Shown here: positions 7,514 through 17,509 of the stretch, in pieces
Numbering within the stretch: the first letter of the stretch is position 1
How the letters are laid out: the number at the start of each line of letters is the position of its first letter
Origin: Lacrimispora sphenoides JCM 1415
Lineage (GTDB): Bacteria > Bacillota > Clostridia > Lachnospirales > Lachnospiraceae
Direction of reading: 5' to 3'
NCBI RefSeq assembly: GCF_900105615.1
Contig: NZ_LT630003.1
Coordinates: 1,674,001-1,738,000, forward strand
DNA: 64,000 bases
Position numbers and translations under genes: made by a program
Notes under the pieces: generated by a model
The model's database searches: none
What the model was told of the DNA's origin: nothing
What the model saw: only the letters and a program-made list of their open reading frames with translations

Positions 7514-10500
7514 TTATTCCAGTTCCAGCAGCAAAGTCTTTATTTCATAAGGCTTTAGCGGTACTTGAATCTCTCCCGGGTTAAATGTTGTTTCCTCTTC
7601 CATCAGATTACACTCACACCATTGTTTCACCGGCAGTCTGCTGCTGATTTTCACATCACATCTTCTTCCTTCAAACTCATGGAAGCGAAGTATGATGCGT
7701 TCTCCGTTTTCTTCTCGTTTCAGCGCATCCACAACCAGATTCTCCTGATTAAATGAAATCCAGCTTTCACTTCCCAGTCTGTTTTGACCCGGCTTTCCGG
7801 TCAGCGGATTATTTAAATCAAATGCCTGCTGCTCAATGCCCGCCTCATACCATTCCTTATCATGAGGCAAAATTGCATACGTAAATTCATGGGTTCCAAG
7901 GTCTGCCGTATAATCAGGATCTACTGCAGATTTTAAAAGAGTCAGGCGGATGGTATCCTCTTTCACATCGTGGCCATATTTGCAGTCATTCAACACGGCC
8001 ATTCCATAACCGGTTTCCCAGATATCCACCCATTTGTGAGCTGCCACCTCAAACATAGCAGCTTCCCAGGTTGTATTTCTGGTAATCGGCCTGCGGATAT
8101 TTCCATTTTGAATATCAAACCGGGCATCTACCGCACGTACATCCACAGGAAAGCTGGCCTTTAACAACTTCTGACGTTCTTGCCAGTCTACGATTGTCTT
8201 AAAATCAATCCGCGGACTTCCTTCATACAGGCACATCGTCTGCCGAATCCGGGATTTATGATACAGCCAGGTAAACTCCACCTCCCAACCCAGACTGTGT
8301 TTTCTGGTATTGACTTCAATGCAGTTCTCCACTGTCTCTCTTTTTAAGTCAATGGTAGGCTCCAGTTCCCAGGCGTCAAAACATCTGGGTTTGTCTTCAA
8401 ACATCTGAAGTACGTTGGCGCATTTCCCTTTCGGAAGAACTTCCCGCTCCGCTTTTTTATCGTAGATACGGTTCAACTGACCCTTTTCATTCCACGAAAT
8501 CGTGTAAAATGGCGTATCAATCTGAGATGCTCCTACCTTAGAATCTGTAAGCTCCGCACCGGTATGCCCGGTTTTTGGGGTCACCAGGCGGAAGGCGGAA
8601 AATGAGAATGGCTGTATCTGGAAAATCCATATAAGCACCCCCTTTTCTTTCCAGACTGCTTTTACTTCCTGACCGTCTTCATCTATCACCATATCCCCTT
8701 TATAATGAGAAAGCTCTGCATCGGTCATATGGAGAAAGGCTGCTCCGCTTCTCACCCAGTTCGAGTTATTGAACACCGTATAACAACCTGCTTCCGGTAC
8801 ATAAAGCGTCTGATTCACCGCTTCCATGGTTTCCTTAATCAGCTGCAGGGCCCGGCCGTATTCTACATGGCAGTCCTCATACACTTCTTTAATAGCAGAG
8901 CCTGGAAGAATATCGTGGAACTGATGACACAGCACAATTTTCCACACTTTTAAAAGATTATTATAATCATAAGGTACTCCCGCAGTTACCCCGGCCAGTA
9001 CGGAAAGCATCTCTGTATCACGAAGAAGATATTCCATTCTCCGGTTCATCTTCTTATTGTAGGCCTGGGAAGTATAGGTCCCCCTGTGAAACTCCAGATA
9101 CAATTCGCCATCCCACACGGGAATATAGCCATCCATCGGATTTTCTTTCAATGTCCGGTTTAGACGGCGGAAATATTCCGTAGGCATCTCCATCTTTACA
9201 TGGGGCAGACCGGGAATCTTGCCGGCGGCTTCTGCCTGTTTTATCTGGGTTCTGGTAGGGCCGCCTCCCCCATCACCGAATCCAAAGGAAATCAGCAGAT
9301 CTTTATTGGTATCCTTATTTTTATACTGCTCCCACACACCCTTTATGGCGTCCGGACTGGTATTGCCGTTATAGGTATAGTAGTCCTCTCCCGGATCTGT
9401 TGTTGTGATAAAATGGGCCGTCACTTCAGTTCCGTCCATTCCTTTCCAGCGGAAGGTATCATAAGGCAGACGATTGGTGTCGTTCCAGCTTATTTTTGTG
9501 GTCATAAAGGTATCTATCCCCGATTTTTTTAAAATCTGGGGCAGTGCCCAGGAGTATCCGAACACATCCGGGAGCCATAAGTATTCGCTTTCATAACTGA
9601 ATTCCTGTCTGAAGAAATTTTTTCCAATAAGAATCTGACGAATGATAGATTCTCCGGAAGCTAAGTTGCAGTCACACTCCACCCACATGGCTCCGGAGGG
9701 TTCCCATCTTCCCTCTTTCACACGCTTTTGAATATATGTATAGATATCAGGATAATCATCCTTGATAAACTCGTATAACTGTGCCTGTGTCTGAAGAAAC
9801 CGATATTCAGGATACTTCTCCATAAGACGGTTTACGGTAGAAGATGAGCGTGCAGCCTTTTCTCTTGTATGGCGCAGCCGCCACAGCCAGGCCACATCGA
9901 TGTGCGTATGTCCGATCAGACTTACGTTCACGTCCGGCTTTCCCCTGCCATCCATCTTTGCGTCAAGGAACTGCCAGGCTATTTTCACAGTCTCGTAAAA
10001 TTCTTCACTTCCGGGCTCAGTAAAGTTAATCTTGGTAAAAGTATGGACCAGAATATTTAAGATCCATTCTTTATACTCATTTCCCACCGGCAGCAAGTCA
10101 TAAGTCTCAAGTACCGACTTTGCCAGATAATACAGATCATCTGTGGGATGATCAAGAATTCCTATCTGCGCCCGACGGATTTCCATCATCTTTTCCTCAG
10201 GAATTCCGCCGCCGCTTAGTCCCGACCACAGACGAAATTTCAGCTCCTGGGAATAGCCATTTACTGCCGGCTCCAAAAATACTTCATGGTGATTTCCGTC
10301 CACTGCCTGATAAGGCTTTCCGTTTAAGTACAGTAAACTCTCGAAATCCCCGTTATTTCCTGTTCCGGTCCGGGCACCGAAGTCAAACAATCCCAGTACC
10401 TCTTTAGCTTTCCATTCCTGGGGAATTTCTACGTCAGCAGTCAGCCAGTTATAGCGATCCCATCCCTTCCAGCAAAAACCAGTTTCCACCGGCTGTCCTG

Positions 10501-10645
10501 CCCCTTGGGGAATTCGGTTGCCTATTGTTCCATGATCCTCCCATAATAATAACCCTTCCAGGTCTTTTCTGTCTCTATATCTAAGGCTTTCCAGCTCCTC
10601 TATGATATTTTTAATTCTGTCCCGATTGTGAAAATCAAATGGCAT
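7514..10645 (-). CDS. GH38 alpha-mannosidase
   Basis: A 1043-residue glycoside hydrolase family 38 enzyme. Visible hallmarks are the zinc-site motif GHTHIDVAWLW (about residues 245-255), the nucleophile motif WLPDVFGYS (Asp about 360), an ordered alpha-helical middle domain, and the long beta-rich C-terminal half of family 38. No signal peptide, so it acts in the cytosol on imported mannosides, releasing alpha-mannose with retention. The start at 10645 is chosen because GGAGG lies eight bases before it; an earlier in-frame ATG exists at 10669 but has no ribosome site. The start overlaps the GH4 gene end by 11 bases, so the two are translationally coupled. Substrate linkage cannot be read from sequence. 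Confidence 0.93.
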   Translation of the reverse strand: MPFDFHNRDRIKNIIEELESLRYRDRKDLEGLLLWEDHGTIGNRIPQGAGQPVETGFCWKGWDRYNWLTADVEIPQEWKAKEVLGLFDFGARTGTGNNGDFESLLYLNGKPYQAVDGNHHEVFLEPAVNGYSQELKFRLWSGLSGGGIPEEKMMEIRRAQIGILDHPTDDLYYLAKSVLETYDLLPVGNEYKEWILNILVHTFTKINFTEPGSEEFYETVKIAWQFLDAKMDGRGKPDVNVSLIGHTHIDVAWLWRLRHTREKAARSSSTVNRLMEKYPEYRFLQTQAQLYEFIKDDYPDIYTYIQKRVKEGRWEPSGAMWVECDCNLASGESIIRQILIGKNFFRQEFSYESEYLWLPDVFGYSWALPQILKKSGIDTFMTTKISWNDTNRLPYDTFRWKGMDGTEVTAHFITTTDPGEDYYTYNGNTSPDAIKGVWEQYKNKDTNKDLLISFGFGDGGGGPTRTQIKQAEAAGKIPGLPHVKMEMPTEYFRRLNRTLKENPMDGYIPVWDGELYLEFHRGTYTSQAYNKKMNRRMEYLLRDTEMLSVLAGVTAGVPYDYNNLLKVWKIVLCHQFHDILPGSAIKEVYEDCHVEYGRALQLIKETMEAVNQTLYVPEAGCYTVFNNSNWVRSGAAFLHMTDAELSHYKGDMVIDEDGQEVKAVWKEKGVLIWIFQIQPFSFSAFRLVTPKTGHTGAELTDSKVGASQIDTPFYTISWNEKGQLNRIYDKKAEREVLPKGKCANVLQMFEDKPRCFDAWELEPTIDLKRETVENCIEVNTRKHSLGWEVEFTWLYHKSRIRQTMCLYEGSPRIDFKTIVDWQERQKLLKASFPVDVRAVDARFDIQNGNIRRPITRNTTWEAAMFEVAAHKWVDIWETGYGMAVLNDCKYGHDVKEDTIRLTLLKSAVDPDYTADLGTHEFTYAILPHDKEWYEAGIEQQAFDLNNPLTGKPGQNRLGSESWISFNQENLVVDALKREENGERIILRFHEFEGRRCDVKISSRLPVKQWCECNLMEEETTFNPGEIQVPLKPYEIKTLLLELE

Positions 10646-11999
10646 TCTTCGTTCCTCCATACGCCTCATCGTATCGATCCACCAGCTGCTTTGCCAATGA
10701 ATAAGAATTTACCAGAGGATGCAGCGTCAGCGCTCTGATGGCAGTTTCTCTTGACTGTGTTTTCACAGCTTCAATCGTAAGTTTCTCATACCTCTTAATC
10801 AGGCGGATCAATAAATAACAGTCTTCCGGCATCTTTTCGATCTTAACCGGACAAATACCATCCTTGGATACCAGACAGGTGGTTTCAATCACGTCCTGAT
10901 CTAAAAGCCCCGGAATGCTTCCGTTATTTTCGATGGAAAGCACAAGATACTTTCCCTCTTCCCTCTGCATTCCCTCGATGCAGTCCAGCATAACACCGGC
11001 ATATCCCATACCCTCAGGAACCACAAGCTGTCCCTTTTCAATCAGCGGCCGCTTTTCAAGACCGGTTTCGATGCTCATGTAGGAGTTTTCCCTGAGCTGC
11101 ATATAATAAAGGAAAACCTGCAGCGCTCCTTCCGGATCCCCATCCATATCCATGGCTTGCAGTTCCTCCATCATTCTGATATTGACGGCTTCAATCGTCT
11201 TTCCTCTGGTTGCTCCCGATATTTTTATATTTTCAAGTGCCTTTTCCCTATGGTAATAATAATATAGGTATTCATTGGGAAAGTATCCAATCGAACGCAG
11301 CAGTTCCGGATCAAAAATGGAAAATTCCTGTATATGCTTTAAAAACCCGTCATCAGCCAGAAGCTCCGGCAAGATTTCTTTTCCTTTCTTTTTTACGCTG
11401 CGAATCCAGGAGAGATGATTCAATCCGAAAAACTCCACGTAAAGCTCATCTTCCGTCACTCCCAGTGCCTTTGCCATGCGGTATTTTGTGCTGCTTGGAG
11501 CATCACAGATTCCGATGATCCTGGAATATCCGGCACTATGCAGCGCCTGAGTTACCAGACCCGAGGGATTCGTAAAATTAAAAATCCACGCCTCAGGTGC
11601 GTGTCTTTTTATCATCTCGCAGTATTTCAACAACACCGGTATTGTTCGCACAGCCATGGAAAATCCCCCTGCTCCAGTGGTTTCCTGACCAATAACTCCC
11701 AGGTCCAGTGCGACTGTCTCATCGATTACCCGGGATGAATCTCCCCCCACACGAAGGGTCGTTACAATAAAGTCTGCCCCCCTTATAGCCTCCACCGGGT
11801 CAGATACAGCCCATACCTTCAAATCTTTCTGTTCCCGATTTACCACATGCTTACAAAGCTTTTCAATAATTTTCTGCTTTTCCTCCTGGTTGTCATAGAG
11901 AACAACTTCATCGATATTTAAATCTTTATAGCGCTTCAAAAGACCATTTATAAAAATAACGGTACGTACGCCCGCTCCTCCAATCACTGCAATCTTCAT
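10635..11999 (-). CDS. GH4 NAD-dependent glycosidase
   Basis: A 454-residue member of glycoside hydrolase family 4, which cleaves by an NAD+ and Mn2+-dependent redox-elimination mechanism. It has the N-terminal dinucleotide fold (KIAVIGGAGVRT), NFTNPSG (about 141-147), the metal Cys165 in GICDAPSS, and His195 in GLNHLSW. The four-residue motif after Gly-Ile is CDAP; in characterised GH4 enzymes CDMP marks 6-phospho-alpha-glucosidases, CNVP the beta type and CHxx the galactosidases or glucuronidases. That hints at an alpha-linked phosphorylated substrate, although the operon has an ABC importer and no PTS. Start overlaps the kinase stop (ATGA). A close paralogue with the same kinase partner lies at 28911-30278. 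Confidence 0.9.
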   Translation of the reverse strand: MKIAVIGGAGVRTVIFINGLLKRYKDLNIDEVVLYDNQEEKQKIIEKLCKHVVNREQKDLKVWAVSDPVEAIRGADFIVTTLRVGGDSSRVIDETVALDLGVIGQETTGAGGFSMAVRTIPVLLKYCEMIKRHAPEAWIFNFTNPSGLVTQALHSAGYSRIIGICDAPSSTKYRMAKALGVTEDELYVEFFGLNHLSWIRSVKKKGKEILPELLADDGFLKHIQEFSIFDPELLRSIGYFPNEYLYYYYHREKALENIKISGATRGKTIEAVNIRMMEELQAMDMDGDPEGALQVFLYYMQLRENSYMSIETGLEKRPLIEKGQLVVPEGMGYAGVMLDCIEGMQREEGKYLVLSIENNGSIPGLLDQDVIETTCLVSKDGICPVKIEKMPEDCYLLIRLIKRYEKLTIEAVKTQSRETAIRALTLHPLVNSYSLAKQLVDRYDEAYGGTKNAI

Positions 12000-12949
12000 T
12001 TTGCCATCCTCCTTTCTTTATAAGTCTGTATAAACTCCATAAGCCTGCTCTCTGTGGGAAACCCTGTGTTTCCTCCAAGTGCAGTTACTGACAAAGCACC
12101 GCAGCCATTCCCGTACCGCAGAGAATCCTCTGGTGATTTTCCTTTTAAAAATCCATACAGAAATCCCGCATTAAAGGAATCTCCGGCTCCGGTGGTATCT
12201 ATTGTCTCTACCGTATAAGCGGCTGCCTCATAAATATCCTTCCCTTTTACGGCAATGGAACCCTGTTTTCCCATTTTAATCACTGCCAGTCCGCAATACG
12301 CTGCAAAATCCAGCGCGGCCTCTCTGGCATCATCTTTCCGCCCGTAATGCCGGGCTTCTGTTTCGTTCATAAATAGTACGTCAATATATGGAAACAGCTG
12401 ATAAATCTCACGTTTCCATTCCCCTGTGGAATCCCAGCCTAAGTCAAAAGAAACCGTAGCCTGTGTCTCCTCTTTGATTCGCCGGAGGAATCTTAGATAA
12501 GATTCGTGATTTGCCGAACCCGCATATCCTGTCACATGAATATGAGAAGCGTCATTTACCTTCTCTACATCCACGGTATCAATATTAATTCTTTCATTCG
12601 TTCCGCGAAAGGTTAAAAAAGACCTGTCTTTTTTGTTTGTAAAGCTTAAAGAAATGCCTGTCTTTTGTGTTTTGCTTGTTCGGAGAAGGAAATCGTCTAT
12701 ATTATTTTCCCGAAATATCTTTCGGATGAACGTTCCATAGAAATCATCCCCCACTTCCCCCTGGAACACCGGATGCAGCCCCAGTTTACCCACACCCAAT
12801 GCAAACAGGGCGCCTCCGCCGCCTACAAAAGTCTCCATAACCGGAACCTCGTTCTCCTGTCCCGGTTCAGGGAACTTTTCTACACCAGGTATTACAATAT
12901 CAATATTTACATCACCGTAAACGTATAAATCCCATCTTTTTTCGTTCAT
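11996..12949 (-). CDS. PfkB-family sugar kinase
   Basis: A 317-residue ribokinase/PfkB-family kinase. The N-terminal GGGG motif (ETFVGGGGALFA) and the ATP-site signature DTTGAGDSFNAGF near residue 255, with the catalytic Asp, are both present. These enzymes phosphorylate sugars or nucleosides at a hydroxymethyl or ring hydroxyl. The ATG at 12949 follows AGGGGAG at five bases; an in-frame GTG two codons earlier is too close to that site. It overlaps the GH4 start by four bases. The fixed pairing with GH4 here and at 27998-28909 suggests kinase and glycosidase act on the same metabolite. Specificity is unknown. Confidence 0.88.
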   Translation of the reverse strand: MNEKRWDLYVYGDVNIDIVIPGVEKFPEPGQENEVPVMETFVGGGGALFALGVGKLGLHPVFQGEVGDDFYGTFIRKIFRENNIDDFLLRTSKTQKTGISLSFTNKKDRSFLTFRGTNERINIDTVDVEKVNDASHIHVTGYAGSANHESYLRFLRRIKEETQATVSFDLGWDSTGEWKREIYQLFPYIDVLFMNETEARHYGRKDDAREAALDFAAYCGLAVIKMGKQGSIAVKGKDIYEAAAYTVETIDTTGAGDSFNAGFLYGFLKGKSPEDSLRYGNGCGALSVTALGGNTGFPTESRLMEFIQTYKERRMAK

Positions 12950-12967
12950 ACTCACTCCCCTGGATAC

Positions 12968-13867
12968 TCACCCTTTGACCGCGCCAATCATAGCGCCTTG
13001 GGCAAAATATTTCTGAATAAAAGGATAGACACAGAGAATCGGTACTGTTGTTACCACAACTGCTGCCATTTTTAATGAATCCGAAGTTACGGATGCCGTG
13101 TTATGGGCCAGTGCCTGCGCCACGGAAGTAACCTCACGCTGAGAACTCATGGCTTTCGTCAGCATCTGCTGCAATACGGTCTGAACCGGCCATAACTTCG
13201 TATTACTCATATAAAATGCTCCGGCAAACCAATCGTTCCAGTGATTCACCGCCGTATAAAGTCCCACCACAGCAATCACCGGTTTACTTAAAGGGAGCAT
13301 GATTTTTGTATAAATCTGAAAATAACCGCATCCATCAAGTTTTGCTGACTCTTCCAGACTGTCCGGTATCCCCTCAAAGAAGCTTCTCACCATTATAAGG
13401 TACGTTACACTCACCAGACTGGGAATTACGTATACCCAGAAAGAGTTCAGCAAATGCAAATTCTTATACTGGATATAAGTAGGAATCATACCGCCGCCAA
13501 ACAACATGGTAAAGGTAATCAGAATCGTGATGGACTTACGTCCGGGAAGATCATACTGTTTCAGTACAAAGCCTGCCATCGTAGTGACCATCAGACTTAA
13601 AAAAGTTCCGATTCCTGTTCTCGCCAAAGTGATGCTATATGCATTCATGATGCTCCCGTCTTTAAATACCTCTTTAAAATTGTTTAATGTAAATTCTCTT
13701 GGCCAGAACCAGATACCGCCCCGGGCGGCATCCTTTCCATCATTAAAAGAAAGAGCCAGTACATTTAAACACGGGAGCAGAATAATCAGACAAAGTGCAA
13801 TGATTATAATATAAATCAATATCTGCATTGCCAGGTCCATTGGGTTTGTCTTTATAATTTTTTTCAT
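12968..13867 (-). CDS. Sugar ABC transporter permease, LplC/MalG type
   Basis: A 299-residue inner-membrane permease with about six transmembrane segments and the cytoplasmic EAA loop ESAKLDGCGYFQIYTKIMLP that docks the ATPase. It ends in the typical MIGAVKG tail. It belongs to the LplC subgroup of CUT1 permeases used with large polysaccharide-derived oligosaccharides. I chose ATG 13867; an in-frame TTG at 13924 would add 19 residues but has no ribosome site, while AAAGGA lies 13 bases before the ATG. The start is therefore uncertain. Partner permease is at 15762-16688. No ATPase gene is in this operon, so a shared MsmK/UgpC-type ATPase, perhaps the one at 57756-58856, is likely used. Confidence 0.9.
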   Translation of the reverse strand: MKKIIKTNPMDLAMQILIYIIIIALCLIILLPCLNVLALSFNDGKDAARGGIWFWPREFTLNNFKEVFKDGSIMNAYSITLARTGIGTFLSLMVTTMAGFVLKQYDLPGRKSITILITFTMLFGGGMIPTYIQYKNLHLLNSFWVYVIPSLVSVTYLIMVRSFFEGIPDSLEESAKLDGCGYFQIYTKIMLPLSKPVIAVVGLYTAVNHWNDWFAGAFYMSNTKLWPVQTVLQQMLTKAMSSQREVTSVAQALAHNTASVTSDSLKMAAVVVTTVPILCVYPFIQKYFAQGAMIGAVKG

Positions 13868-13975
13868 TCTCTGCCCAATCCTTTCCTCTTTCTTCGGGGG
13901 CCGCAAAATGAGTTCTTCATACAAGACATAAGCCGCATTTTATTGAATTTTTGCATTTTGCGCCCCCTCCATATC

Positions 13976-15724
13976 TTATTTATAAAATGTTACTGATTCC
14001 GGATTTTCATCGTAAACTTTTTTTACATGATTTTCAAATCTTTCCACACCTGCTGCTTTAAGCTGTGCGCGGAAGGACTCAATAATGGATTTTACCTCAT
14101 CATCTGATTTTGCGAAGCATGTCTGTATGAAGGTTTCCTTCCAGTCCAGAAGCTCCATCTGCATCTTAACATCCGCCAGTTCATCTGCTGATAAATATGC
14201 CGTGGCATCAAGCCCCGGAACCAGTTTCTTTTCCACCGGATAATCCCTGGCAATCGTTACACTTCTTGCAAAAGCGGACTCACCTGCGGAGGCACCGGGA
14301 CGTGGCTCCCCAAAGTTATCAATGTTGTTTTTATTGGTCAGCACAAATTCAAAAAAGTAATTTCCTGAACCGCCAAGACCTGAACCAACGATATTAATCA
14401 GATAATCGGTATCGCCATCATTCAACTTTTTGACAACCTCATCCTTTAGCCGCGGATAGCCGTCTACCATGTCATAGGATACTCCCTCAGCACCATACTG
14501 GGCGATGACCTGTCCTTCCTTTGTAGACAGCCAGTCAAAGAATTTGAAGATCTCTTCCGGATTCTCAGCATTTGCAGAGATTGCCATACACCCACGGTGA
14601 GACTTTCCGTGTACCACTTCCTTGTTGTCTCCCTGAATATCATTCAACGGCCCAAGAGGTACCCAGTCATCACTTCCATATACAATTTCTTCATAGTTAT
14701 GAACATCTGCCATGATTGCCGAGCTGTGATTTCTGGAAACTTCTTCTGCACGGGTAGAGTCCATAGTAAAGAACTCAGGATTCATAAGTCCTTCGTTAAG
14801 AAGCTTTCTAACAAAGTTAATCTGCTCATAAGCATAATCTGTTTCAGCAATGTGTTTAACTTTTCCATCTGTATCCAGATTATAATTATCACTGACACCC
14901 CAATGATATCCGGCGGTGATAAATTTCAGGGGATCTGCAGAACCACCCCAGTATTTCGGCCCCAATGGATATACATCATTGCCGTTATCATCCTTAAAAC
15001 CGCCTTCTTTAATCTTAACCAGCAGGTTATAAAAGTCGTCCTGTGTATTAATTGTTCTCGGATCAATACCAAGAGCATCCGCTATGGCAGACTGGATGTA
15101 CATACCGCCAACATACTCTTCATCCGCGTTGTATTCCAGAGAACGGTCAATCTCGTCGATATTCATCTGCCACATATAGACACCGTCCAGATTTTTTCTG
15201 AACACAATATTATCATGGGTATCCTGCGGAAGGTAACCATCTTCATAATATTTGGAATACACCTTACTGTTCTTCATATAATCGGAAACATCTGCAAACA
15301 TGCCATCCTTGGCAGCCTTATACAGCAATGGGAATTCCTTTCTTGTGGAATCATCCAGATAGCTGACAATCACATCCGGGATGGTTCCTGATGCAAATTG
15401 GGAAGCCATTACTTTTGAGTCACTGTCTCCGGGTGTATATCGGACCTCCAGTTTAATGCCCGTCAGCTCCGTAATCTTCTTCATTGTTTCCGTGTTGTTA
15501 ATATCATCCGGAAGCGTATTTCCGATATCATCCACATAGGCCTGAACCGTAATGGTACGGTCTGCAATCCAGGTATCTGGCTTATTTAAAGAATCTGTGC
15601 TGCTTCCTTCGCTCTTTGCAGTACTGCTGCTGTTACCCTGGCTGCTGCATCCTGCCAGCGTGGTCAACGCCATGGCTCCGGCCATAGACACTGCCAGCCA
15701 GTGTTTTAAGGTTTCCCTTTTCAT
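13976..15724 (-). CDS. Extracellular solute-binding lipoprotein (sugar)
   Basis: A 582-residue family-1 binding protein of the long LplA type. The N-terminus is a lipoprotein signal with lipobox LAGC and lipidated Cys26, followed by a Ser-rich linker. The mature protein would be anchored to the outer face of the membrane and deliver oligosaccharide to the permeases encoded on both sides of it. A good ribosome site (GGGAGG) precedes the ATG at 15724. Ligand cannot be read from sequence; the surrounding mannosidases suggest mannose-containing oligosaccharides. Confidence 0.92.
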   Translation of the reverse strand: MKRETLKHWLAVSMAGAMALTTLAGCSSQGNSSSTAKSEGSSTDSLNKPDTWIADRTITVQAYVDDIGNTLPDDINNTETMKKITELTGIKLEVRYTPGDSDSKVMASQFASGTIPDVIVSYLDDSTRKEFPLLYKAAKDGMFADVSDYMKNSKVYSKYYEDGYLPQDTHDNIVFRKNLDGVYMWQMNIDEIDRSLEYNADEEYVGGMYIQSAIADALGIDPRTINTQDDFYNLLVKIKEGGFKDDNGNDVYPLGPKYWGGSADPLKFITAGYHWGVSDNYNLDTDGKVKHIAETDYAYEQINFVRKLLNEGLMNPEFFTMDSTRAEEVSRNHSSAIMADVHNYEEIVYGSDDWVPLGPLNDIQGDNKEVVHGKSHRGCMAISANAENPEEIFKFFDWLSTKEGQVIAQYGAEGVSYDMVDGYPRLKDEVVKKLNDGDTDYLINIVGSGLGGSGNYFFEFVLTNKNNIDNFGEPRPGASAGESAFARSVTIARDYPVEKKLVPGLDATAYLSADELADVKMQMELLDWKETFIQTCFAKSDDEVKSIIESFRAQLKAAGVERFENHVKKVYDENPESVTFYK

Positions 15725-15761
15725 GTTTAATACCTCCCTTAAAAATATAATTATAAATACA

Positions 15762-16688
15762 TTACCAAAGTCCGACCTCAGTAACCCTCTTACTGAGTTT
15801 ATTGCATACTACGACCAATACAAGGCCTACAAATCCCTGTATCAAGCCAATTGCAGTCGCATAACCAAACTGTCCGCCCTGAATACCGGTTCGAAGTACA
15901 AAGACATCGAGAGTATCCGCCAGTGACATGTTACCGGGTGTGCGCAGAAGCCAGATTTGCTCTACACCGGAGGAAAGCAGTCCTCCCACTCCCATGATGA
16001 ACAGAAGGCCTATGGTTCCGCGTATACTGGGCAGTGTAATATGCCACATCTTTTTTAACTTGCCGCAGCCATCCATTTCCGACGCTTCGTACAAAGAAGT
16101 GTCCACCGAACTGATTGCCGCAAGATAGATGATGGAATCCCAACCGATATTCCTCCATAAATCCATGGAAAACAGAATGCGGAAAAAATATTTTGCATCC
16201 ATCAGGAAAAACGTACTTCCATCTCCTCCCAATGCTGAAATTGCTTGATTCAGCACACCTGTATTGGGCGCCAGAATTCTTTGCAGCATCGTAACGATAA
16301 TAATCGAAGAAAGAAAGTGAGGCAGATATGTAACCGTCTGTGTAACCTTCTTGAACTTCATGCTGCGAAGCTCATTTAACATCAGTGCCAGAATTATGGC
16401 AAACGGAAATTCCAGGATACATTTAATCACACCCACGGTTAACGTGTTTTTTACCAGCCTTGGAGCGTCATAGCTGGAAAAGAACGTCTTAAAGTACCTA
16501 AGCCCCACCCATGGGCTTCCCCAGATTCCTTTCTTAAATGAATAATCCTTAAAGGCCAGTACCAAGCCTGCCATGGGTACATAGCAAATCAATATGTAGT
16601 AAACAATACAAGGCAGAAGCATCACATACAGCGGCCAGTAGCGAAGCAGCCTTTTTCCCAGCGGCTGTTTTGGCGGCTCATATTGCAT
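15762..16688 (-). CDS. Sugar ABC transporter permease, LplB type
   Basis: A 308-residue permease with about six membrane spans and an EAA loop (SLYEASEMDGCGKLKKMWHI). The N-terminus (WPLYVMLLPCIVYYILICYV followed by GLVLAFKDYSF) is typical of the LplB/YtcP group. It pairs with the LplC-type permease downstream, with the binding protein encoded between the two. AAGGGGG lies upstream of the ATG at 16688. Second transport gene from the promoter after the two phosphoesterase genes. Confidence 0.92.
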   Translation of the reverse strand: MQYEPPKQPLGKRLLRYWPLYVMLLPCIVYYILICYVPMAGLVLAFKDYSFKKGIWGSPWVGLRYFKTFFSSYDAPRLVKNTLTVGVIKCILEFPFAIILALMLNELRSMKFKKVTQTVTYLPHFLSSIIIVTMLQRILAPNTGVLNQAISALGGDGSTFFLMDAKYFFRILFSMDLWRNIGWDSIIYLAAISSVDTSLYEASEMDGCGKLKKMWHITLPSIRGTIGLLFIMGVGGLLSSGVEQIWLLRTPGNMSLADTLDVFVLRTGIQGGQFGYATAIGLIQGFVGLVLVVVCNKLSKRVTEVGLW

Positions 16689-16715
16689 AAAATATCCCCC
16701 TTTTTTATGACTTTT

Positions 16716-17498
16716 TCATTTGATCCATTCCAGCAAAGCGCAGACAGGATAGTGGTCCGACAGCCACACGCCATCTTCCTTCTCCTCCCATTTATCCACA
16801 GACCGGCATCTAAGGCCTGTGTTTTCACCTTTTGAGTTTCTGATAAAAATATAGTCAATACGTTCCGGTTCATCTTTCGGTTCAAAGCCGTGATAAGTAA
16901 TTCCAATCCCATCTGTGATATTCCGATATTCCGGACGCTGCTTTATCTCAAGAAATTCTTCGTCATCCGGCTCTGCATTAAAATCACCTGCCAGAATTAC
17001 AGGCGCTTCGGGAAACAGCTTTGCTTCCTCTGCCTTTTTAAGTACCTGCCTCAGTCCAAGAATTCTTGCCTGTAACCCCTGATGGTCCAGATGAAGATTT
17101 AAAAGACGGAACACCTGTCTTTCCTCCAGATCTTCAAACAGCGTTTCAGTGCATACCCGGGGACAGATTGACTGTTCTTTATATCTGCTGGCTGGCCGGT
17201 AAGGCTGTAAAGAAAGCCAAAAGGTTTCCATGGAGATCAGATTCAGCCGTTTCTTTTTGTATGCCACAGCCACCTGTTCGTCCTCCAGCGTTTCACTTCT
17301 CCCGCATCCGACCACATAATAATCCTCTAATACGTCCTTTAACCATACTGCCACATGAGGAAGCACCTCCTGGAAACAGACCAGATCCGGTTTTTCCTTT
17401 TGTATTTGTTCCAGGATCAGTGATTTTCGATATCGGAAACTATTGCCCTTATCCTGATCGTAATCACATCTTATATTGAATGTTACGAGTTTCAGCAT
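16716..17498 (-). CDS. Endonuclease/exonuclease/phosphatase-family hydrolase
   Basis: A 260-residue protein of the EEP fold. The family's ordered motifs are visible: VTFNIRCD at the N-terminus, VCFQEV with the metal-binding Glu, ILAGDFNAEPDD, RIDYIFI, and a C-terminal WLSDHYPV with the catalytic Asp-His. EEP enzymes cleave phosphodiester or phosphomonoester bonds in nucleic acids, inositol phosphates or sphingomyelin. No signal peptide, so it acts inside the cell. ATG 17498 has a GGGGGG site; the frame is open 14 codons further up, overlapping the preceding gene. Its place in a sugar operon argues against a DNA-repair role and for a phosphorylated glycan or lipid-headgroup substrate. Confidence 0.85.
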   Translation of the reverse strand: MLKLVTFNIRCDYDQDKGNSFRYRKSLILEQIQKEKPDLVCFQEVLPHVAVWLKDVLEDYYVVGCGRSETLEDEQVAVAYKKKRLNLISMETFWLSLQPYRPASRYKEQSICPRVCTETLFEDLEERQVFRLLNLHLDHQGLQARILGLRQVLKKAEEAKLFPEAPVILAGDFNAEPDDEEFLEIKQRPEYRNITDGIGITYHGFEPKDEPERIDYIFIRNSKGENTGLRCRSVDKWEEKEDGVWLSDHYPVCALLEWIK

Positions 17499-17509
17499 CT
17501 TAAGCCCCC

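Noticed and set aside
10646..10669. Longer GH38 start at 10669
   Set aside because: The ATG at 10645 has GGAGG at the right distance, while the earlier codon has none and increases overlap with GH4.
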